Source: Apostichopus japonicus (lineage: Eukaryota > Echinodermata > Holothuroidea > Aspidochirotida > Stichopodidae). From it: 64,000 nucleotides of DNA. Location of the stretch: positions 33,892,611 through 33,956,610 of the forward strand of contig NC_092576.1 in the NCBI RefSeq assembly GCF_037975245.1. The letters run 5' to 3'. The position numbers and the translations under genes are program-made. Shown in pieces: positions 56,254-64,000 of this stretch. The notes beneath the pieces were generated by a model. That model worked only from the letters and a program-made list of their open reading frames with translations, was not told where the DNA came from and did no database searches. Numbering within the stretch: position 1 is the stretch's first letter; every line of letters starts with the position of its first letter.

Positions 56254-58705
56254 ATGAATCTGGCAAATGCCAGAAGCTGGCAGAGAAAAGAATGTTAAGT
56301 ATGTTGGCAGATTAATTTAATCTTGTGTGTTGATCCTGTAAAATATTACAAAGATTTAAAGTTATAGTCTCAGAAAAACAACCAATTAGTGAGAGAAGAA
56401 ATTAATGAGATGATCTTCCTATTTTTTTTTTGGAAAACTGGAGAAGTATGTCATATTATCGACACCAATTCAAAATTACCAACCACTAACACAAAGTAAT
56501 TAGGGTGAAACTGAACCACTGTATTCATGTACATGATTTGTTTTTTTTTCAAATTGATAATCGTTATTCATGTTCTTTGTAGTTTTGGAAAACTATTAAG
56601 CAATTTGGTTCAGCCATGATTGAACAGGTCTCCTATTAAAACAGAATAGTAACACAAAATGATATTTGATTTGCTTAGGTTGTACATTTTCAATAGCATA
56701 CAAATGGAATGTTGTTACAACTTCAAATTACAAATCAAGCAATCCCTGCATAGATCATGCTACCCCTGACTAGATGTCCCTTTTTGCAAATGAAAAAGAA
56801 CTTACCTATACTACAAACTAGTATTCCAAATTAAGTGTATGTTAATTGAACCTGAAGCCCTGTAATACCATGTGATTGCAGAGAAAAGAGAGTTACTGTA
56901 CCTGGGTAAGGAGTATTAAGCCATGTCACATCATTATAAATTCTTGTTCCAAATTAATAAAATGTCAATATCCTGCACTTTTCCATTTATGGGGGACAGC
57001 ATCATCTCAATAATAATTTATGAACAGTTTGCACCAGAGAGAAATAAGCCAGATACAGCTAAATTGTAAACACAATGTCATATTTCATATTTGATCATAT
57101 TAAGTTAATGATCCTTATTGCCTTTTATCTACAAAACTTCATTATTAGGGCATTGGAACTCCCTTTTATACCAATTTGCATTCAGGTTTATATTACAAAT
57201 TTGATGAGTTGTATTGAATTTAAATAATGTTTTACTTCAATTTAAAAATGTATTGCATATTAAAACTGAATTGATGCTCTTTTTCTGTTTTTATAATTTC
57301 AAAACCTTTACTATACACTGAACAAAAAGCCCGAATTGGAATCTTCTACTAAAGCAGATAGATTTTCAAAGTAGTTTTTAATTGACTTCTCTTAAAATAT
57401 GTGTTACAACTGCCAGTAGTTAATCTCATATGTACAGTATAGTATTTGCATTTGCATCTGATGTCAGTTAGACTGTTCTCGTACTTGGTGAGTAGATGGT
57501 TGAGTAGATGAACCCACATTGCATTTGGCGCTCATTTCAAAAAGAATAATGAGGTTATGGAAAGTACAATAATACTGCAACTGGAAGTTGATGTGTGAAG
57601 TTGTTGACTAGTGACTGGTTGATGTGTATTAAATTTGACATTACCCACAATACTGCATAGGGGCATGTACATGGTTGAGGGTAAGTAAGTAAAGGTAAAG
57701 TTATGCAGTTTAATTTAGAACCCAAGTTTTTAGCTGGTTGTCATTTCCACATAATTGCACTAGAAACCTGATGATAAAGTGCTACATTTAGCAGGTTTTA
57801 GTCTGTTATTGTGTTGACACCAAAACAGAGCCCATAATAATGCATTCCTAACTGATGTACTGCTAATGCTAAACACCTAGTTCTACAACACCTTTACAAA
57901 TTATACATACAGAATATTGTTTTCACATGTTGTGAAGAGAGTTTATAAATATGCATTGGAAATCAATGAAATTCTTCAATGTCTGCATCTAATGAAAAAA
58001 ATATGCATTATTCTCTGTGGTTCATATTGCATCTTCTTTCAATAACAGTAATGCCAGTATGAGCGTTGAACAAGTGGTGCTTGTAAACCAGCTGTAAGCT
58101 TACAGGTATTCTCCTGTGCAATCATGATCTGTTCCACTGCACATGATCATGCAACATAAATGGTACAACAAACACATGTGTTTAGGATGCTGATGTATGA
58201 ACCAATAATTAGAAACTAAGCTAACACTTGACTGCATTTTGCCTTGAATTTCATGACATTATACCTTTAATATTAAAAAATGCCAGGATGATAATTCCGA
58301 AGCTCACAAAGTCACATACTTTTGTGGATGATAAGGATTGCAGTATTGGCTGATGCTGCACAATTGGAGAATTATTGGTTGGCAAAATTGAGACAAGTTG
58401 AATATTTCACTAAGCGATATAAGAGCCCTGATTACACAAATGTATTGTACTGAAGGTCATTACTTTGTAAGCAAAGTTTATGTTGGTTTTGGACTTTTAT
58501 TATTATTTAATATCATAAATATTAATATATTGGCTAACAAACATTCAAATATTGTATTGACTCTGATATGAATTTAAAAATATATTTCCGAAAGTGCTGA
58601 AGCTGCACAAAACTTTGTTATATCCTATCTTTAAGTATGCCTTGCATGTATATATATATATAATTATAGATATAACATTTTGGGTGAAAAGTAGTTTGGG
58701 TGGAG
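56254..58705. other. No gene recognised
   Basis: AT-rich sequence with only short chance frames on both strands. No repeat array, RNA gene or transposon motif was seen. Confidence 0.5.
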
Positions 58706-58709
58706 ATGA

Positions 58710-60170
58710 TTGGGGATGGGCATTTGGGGGGTCTACTGGCAGGGGTACCCCACTAATATAAATTACTGGAATTGCCCATCCCTTACATATAGAGTCCTGC
58801 CAATTATTTTCCGGTAGTTTTTAACTGGATACTTCATGAGCAGACCTAGGTCAATGAGGGGATGGGCTTTTTGGGGGTCTACTGGCACTTGTACCCCTCT
58901 AATAGAAATTTCTGGAAATGCCCAAACCTTACATAATAGTGATACCTATCATTTTTCAGTAGGTATCAACTGGTTACCTTATGAGCCGACCTAGGTCAAT
59001 GAGGGGATGGGCTTTTTGGGGGTCTACTGCCAGGGGTACCCCACTAATATAAATTACTGGAATTGCCCATCCCTTACATATAGAGTCCAGCTAATTATTT
59101 TTCGGTAGTTTTTAACTGGATACTTCATGAGCTGACCTAGGTCAATGAGGGGATTGGCTTTTTGGGGGTCTACTGGCACATGTATCCCACTAATAGAAAT
59201 TTCTGGAAATGCCCAAACCTTACATATGAAGTGATACTATCATTTTCCAGTAAGTTTCAGCTGGTTACATCATGAGCTCACCTAGGTCAATGAGGGGATG
59301 GGCATTTTGGGGGTCTACTTGCAGGGGTACCCCACTAATAGAAATTTCTGGAAATGCCCATCCCTTACATATGAGTGATACCTATCATTTTCCAGTAGGT
59401 ATCAACTGGTTACCTAATGAGCCGACCTAGGTCAATGAGGGGATGGGCTTTTTGGGGGTCTACTGGCAGGGGTACCCCACTAATATAAATTACTGGAATT
59501 GCCCATCCCTTACATATAGAGTCCTGCTAATTATTTTTCGGTAGTTTTTAACTGGATACTTCATAAGCTGACCTAGGTCAATGAGGGTATTGGCTTTTTG
59601 GGGTCTACTGGCACATGTATCCCACTAATAGAAATTTCTGGAAATGCCCAAACCTTACATATGAAGTGATACCTATCATTTTCCAGTAGGTTTCAACTGG
59701 TTACATCATGAGCACACCTAGGTCAATGAGGGGGATTGGCATATTGGGGGTCTACTTGCAGGGGTACCCCACTAATACAAATTACTGGAATTGCCCATCC
59801 CTCACATATAGAGTCCTGCTTATCATTTTCCAGTAGTTTTCAACTGGTTAGTTCATGAGCTCACCTAGGTCAATGAGGGGATGGGCATTTTGGGGGTCTA
59901 CTGGCAGGGGTACCCCACTAATACAAATTAAAAAAAATAAAAATGACTGGAAATGCCCATCTCTTGTAACTGAAGTCCTGACCATCATTTTCCAATAGGT
60001 TTCAAGTGGTTACCTCATGAGCTGACCTAGGTCATCCGTGAGGCTGGCAAAGCTACCCCACCACCAATAATTACTGGCGATGGCCATTTGTTGCTCATGG
60101 GGCCATACCTGACACATTGTATTTACTTTGATGTGGTTACCATGAAAGCTGATCTAGGTTAGCTTTTAGG
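58710..60170. repeat. 145-bp satellite array, about ten units
   Basis: The core ACCTAGGTCA recurs at 58845, 58989, 59135, 59280, 59425, 59571, 59716, 59863 and 60025 (the last diverged), a spacing of 144-147 bp. Units also share GGGGGTCTACTGGCA, GGGGTACCCCACTAATA and TTNCTGGAAATGCCCA. Two unit types alternate in part of the array (CCCATCCCTTACATATAGAG and CCCAAACCTTACAT), which suggests a 290-bp dimer stage. Confidence 0.95.
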
Positions 60171-62867
60171 TGACTTTAAAATTGCTTTCCCAGCCACACC
60201 CACCACAGCCGGTTTGCCAGTTGTCTGGTTTCATATACAGGAATGCACTGTGAACATTGTGATGTACAAGGCAATTGATTACCTTCCCAGCTAACCAAAC
60301 CCTATGGGCTCCCGGTCTATATTGATGCTCCATTGACACCGTTGCCTCCAGAATGTGACTGTGTGACGTCAGGTGTTAGAATCGCTTTAGAATTCATTGG
60401 ACATTTGAGTGAATGGAGGGACCAAAACGTGAACTTTTTATGCAATTCTTTGAGAAACATAACATAGCTCCACTAAAATATGCAAAAGTGATCTACTTCC
60501 ACCCCACCAAAAAACCTTGTCTTGTGGATGGGGGTGGGGGGTGGGTTAAGAAGACCAGTTCATACAACTTTATAAAGAACATACCTGGAAATATTTTCGA
60601 TATGAATTTCAACATTTTTTATCATTGAAATTTCTTTGGGCATGCACCCAAAGGTCACAGTTTACTTTTCTTACAAAGGGACTTTTGCAACATAATGTTT
60701 TAACAATAGTAATAGATAATGAATGTATCTATAAACTCAGTAATTTTTAGGTTGGTGCTCCCTCTTTTTATAATCTTTTTCAGTGGAAACATCTTGAGTG
60801 AAGGCATTCTTGCACTTTATACTCAAGCATGTGCTCAAGTTTTAGATTTTCAAAAAGCCTAACTAGTATCTCCTCTAACAATTGTGTTCTTTGAATATTG
60901 TTTAATGGGTATGACAGGAATTTGCATATTCAAGAAGTTTTTAAATATTTCTTGACATTGAGAAGAACTTGCCATTATTTTGGTTCTGTAAGTCCTTGTC
61001 ACATCAACATAAAGACAGGTTTTTTCCTCATTTGTTATTATGATTTGGATTGAACCTCTTCAAAGCTTTTTATTCTCAGTATATACTTACACCAAATGTT
61101 CACATTATTATGGTCACTGTTATTTTTAAGAAGGTATCAAAAGATATTTTATGATTAACAAAGCAGACATCTTGGACTACCACTGCAGTGGTTTTTGAGT
61201 ATGTGCCCCTGTCCTGTGTTCCATCATTGAAGAACTGTTCACATAAGTATGTTCCTTTTAGATAGGGAGCACTTAGAGTAGCCCTGTGACTGATGGGACA
61301 TTTGCGGACCACCATTTTTAGGTACATTTAGTTAACTTGTAAGCGCTATCTCAGAATGAAAAGAATACCCCTCCTGGTAGCTACTTAATGTAGCTATATC
61401 AGAGCACCACCATTGAGAGAATATTGGCATTAACTATTTCACACAGTGGCATTTCCCTTGTGACTGATGGGACAGAAGCTCTGTGACTGATGGGACGCTA
61501 CAGTATCTCCTCCAAAATTATAGCAAATTTTGTTTTGCACTAACTTCAGTTTGCATCCACATATGGTGCCAACTAGCATTAAACTTGGGTCATCTGGGCT
61601 CTAGCCAACCATAGTCATCACAGGTAGGGCCCATTCGAGTTGGCCAATGGGGTGTGGGTCCCACATTGGTTTGCCATATGAGCATCCCATAGAAGCAACT
61701 GGCATAATGTAGAACAGACACAGGCCCATGGAAAACCTGTTCCATTCCACACTTGCTGTCTCATATAGCCCCATATGACTGAGTCATGGGTGTGTGATTT
61801 GTTGGGGCCTCACTGGGAAAGCTGTTTGGGCCCATATTTGGTGAGGTATGTTGCCCATGTATGGGACTCATGTCATCCCACTTCGGTGTATCAAGTAATG
61901 ACATCTGGAAAAATGAAACACAATCCATATGCATTTGAAACTTGCATTTTATTTATTAACAACAACAGAACGAGCTGAGCCTTGAAACATGCAAACAATG
62001 ATAATGAACAGGATACTAATTATACAACATTGATGAAGTCATTTAGGTCACATGAGCTTTTGACAATATGCTGAGCTTAACCCTGGGCAGCAAAAGTACC
62101 GAGATACTCTTAACTGTGGATTTAAAGGGTCCAATCTGCCCATCATATAGTGAAAGTCTAATACAAATTTTTTAAGCCATGTTCTCCATTTCCCCCCAAA
62201 ATACTAAAGTGGTCAACATCCCATGAGGAAAGAGCCAAAACTAATAGGCAAAGGGGCATACATACTATGAAAAGGATCCACCTGGCCTTACCAATGATTG
62301 GATTGGACCTTACATCATTTAAGTTACAGCCTAGTGGTTCTGTGAAAACTAATTCACTTATGTGATGGGTACTCCTGTGGTGATACTGCCAACCAGGAGT
62401 GTGTTGTACAGTGCTTCAGGTTCTTTTTCCCCCTGATAGACCCACCAGTTCCTTCAATTCGGCCTCATTGTTCTGTGATCCAATAATATTGCATTCCTCA
62501 AATTTTGGACAGAAGGGCCTGTATGCAGTGATCCAGCCCTCTCTACAAACCTCTGTGCATGCCACTGCTGTAGATGATAATAGTTGTTACGTCATTTCTT
62601 TTTGGAAATTAGGTATGAATGGAACAACACTATTCTTGTACTAATACTTTTAGGCATTGCAAACTGTCCAATATAGGCTATACTATCTGAACCATATACT
62701 GTGACTGATGGGACAGTAAAATCCAAAGATCTGACATGCATACCAATCTTGATTCAGGATAACCTTCACAGGTCAATGAACACTTCATCATGTCACCATC
62801 ATGTCAGTGACACAAGCTGCTTTCAATAACATGGTCTAACAAATTAATTTGAAGAAATATACTGTAC
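60170..62867. other. No intact gene recognised
   Basis: Contains short open frames on both strands without recognisable domains, and most copies of the TGTGACTGATGGGAC word. A minus-strand frame at 61100-61327 (KCPISHRATLSAPYLK) is open but has no family match I know. Confidence 0.4.
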
Positions 62868-63098
62868 CTGTATTCTGATTTACGTTTTGTTCACGTTCTC
62901 GACGCTTCTGTTGTGAAGACATCTCCCGCTTCTTCTTGTGGGCCCACTGTTTGCGATAAGCTGATTGTGTTTTTTATATGCATCATATTCCCCTGAGCTT
63001 TCAAACGTTCCCTCCTGTTTCGCTGTCTTTCAGCACTGGATTTCCCCATTTTGCATTGCACCACACATGCAGCCTAATTCTGTGACTGATGGGACAGA
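61284..63098. repeat. 15-bp word TGTGACTGATGGGAC scattered five times
   Basis: The word occurs near 61283, 61459, 61480, 62699 and 63081. Apart from the pair at 61459/61480, the flanks differ. No other copies were seen in the window. Confidence 0.8.
62868..63049 (-). pseudogene. Frameshifted N-terminus of a basic MGKSSAERQ-type protein
   Basis: Starts MGKSSAERQRNRRERLKAQG, then the family-like continuation EYDAYKKHN is in a second frame and AYRKQWAHKKKREMSSQQKR in a third, ending at a donor GTACAG. Such Arg/Lys-rich starts belong to a multicopy, probably transposon-linked, invertebrate family of unknown function. Two frameshifts mean it is not functional as read. Confidence 0.55.
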
Positions 63099-63339
63099 AG
63101 TTTCAGGTTGTCTTGCACATAACCCTATACACAATTGAAGAATCCCTGCTCATGCCAGATTAAGCCTTGAGTAGTGCTAGATAGATGGACCCCCAACAAC
63201 AGCTAAAATCAGTGGCGTAGGAAGGTACTTTTGGGTGGGGGGGCTGAAGACTGATGGACGGCCTGGGGGAGGGGTCTAAGGGGAGGGGTCTAAGGGGAGG
63301 GGTGTCCCCCTCCCCTTTGGATTTTTTTTGCATTTCCAG

Positions 63340-64000
63340 GTGACCTCAGATGCAGTTAAATTATTTGCTATATGTATTGTGCAAAGGGATACACATCAAT
63401 AATACCCATACTGGAGTCCTAACAGTGGTCCAGTTTGATGAAATATACATTAAAATGCCACTGTCGCCCGAAGTGCTGTTTTTATGATATGTTGCCCAAG
63501 TGTTGTGAAAAGAGCTAAATTCACATATGCCAACATGAATATGTGTTATTAATTAATTAATTAGTTAAACTACTTGGTTTATTGTCTTGCAAAGGGATTT
63601 CTATAAATAGAACCCACACTGGAGTCCTATACAGTGGTCCAGTGTGAGAAAATAGCATTGTATTACATGTATATGTGTAATTAATTACTTAGTTAATTAA
63701 ATTATTTTCTATATTTATTTTACAAAGGGATTAATATCAATAGTACCCATACTGGAGTCCTAACAGTGGTCCAGTGTGATGGAATAACATTAAATTGCCA
63801 ATGTTGCCCTAAGTGCTGTTTTTATTCTATGTCGCCCTAAGTGTTGTGAAAAGAGATAAATTCACATAGGACAACTTGTATATGTGTAATTAATTACTTA
63901 GTTAATTAAATTATTTTCTATATTTATTTTACAAAGGGATAACTTTCAACAGTACCCATACTGGAGTCCTAACAGTGGTCCAGTGTGATGGAATAACATT
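63340..64000. repeat. Tandem repeat of about 211 bp running off the right edge
   Basis: ACTGGAGTCCT followed by ACAGTGGTCCAGT recurs near 63410, 63619, 63748 and 63959. The spacings are about 210, 130 and 211, so one unit carries an internal deletion. Each unit includes TAATTAATTA-rich DNA and AAAGTGTTGTGAAAAGAG-type sequence. Confidence 0.9.

Overview
The window is invertebrate nuclear DNA. It is AT-rich, its genes have many small GT-AG introns, it has long (AT)n tracts, and it carries decayed LINE and Penelope-like retroelements. The NACHT protein style and the scattered TAGGCCTA-type motifs suggest an echinoderm, most likely a sea cucumber; that assignment is inference. No bacterial-type operon, CRISPR array, rRNA or convincing tRNA was seen.

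Left half (about 812-31182, minus strand): one large NLR-like immune-receptor gene. I could follow 21 coding exons in one continuous reading frame (3,798 nt, 1,266 codons). An 8-codon first exon is followed by a single 1,496-nt exon carrying NACHT and its helical/winged-helix region. After that comes a four-exon cassette, called here A, B, C and D, that occurs five times. In cassette 1 the A module is not a separate exon but forms the end of the NACHT exon. Intron phases repeat exactly (A-B 0, B-C 2, C-D 1, D-A 0), so each cassette is a symmetric block that can be added or lost without breaking the frame. Cassettes 2 and 3 lie in a recent tandem duplication of about 3.4 kb that includes their introns. 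The 3' end is not certain: D5 ends in phase 0 about 800 bases from the window edge. Introns hold (AT)n, GA and ATATGG microsatellites, a diverged repeat with nuclear-receptor DR1-like motifs, a decayed LINE at 7.3-9.2 kb, and a pair of short repeats at 26.2-26.7 kb with a hammerhead-like core.

Middle (31.2-43 kb): upstream of the NLR. No intact gene was recognised. It contains diverged duplicated blocks (31.4/35.7 kb, 34.1/36.3 kb and 35.3/39.8 kb), a 38-bp minisatellite at 37.8-38.3 kb, a probable LINE 3' remnant, and a Penelope-like GIY-YIG fragment at 42.1-42.8 kb.

Right part (43.9-56.3 kb, plus strand): a damaged gene with a partial SET-methyltransferase domain. Its exons at 50.3, 51.8, 52.3, 54.2, 55.2 and 56.2 kb have matching phase-1 boundaries, but there is a frameshift in the SET exon, another in one acidic exon, and one in the last exon. 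The acidic exon is tandemly duplicated. Coding-like exons at 43.9 and 47.2 kb may belong to it or to another gene.

Far right (58.7-64 kb): a 145-bp satellite whose units carry the core ACCTAGGTCA, a second tandem repeat of about 211 bp running off the window, a 15-bp word (TGTGACTGATGGGAC) scattered five times, and a frameshifted fragment of a basic MGKSSAERQ-type protein.
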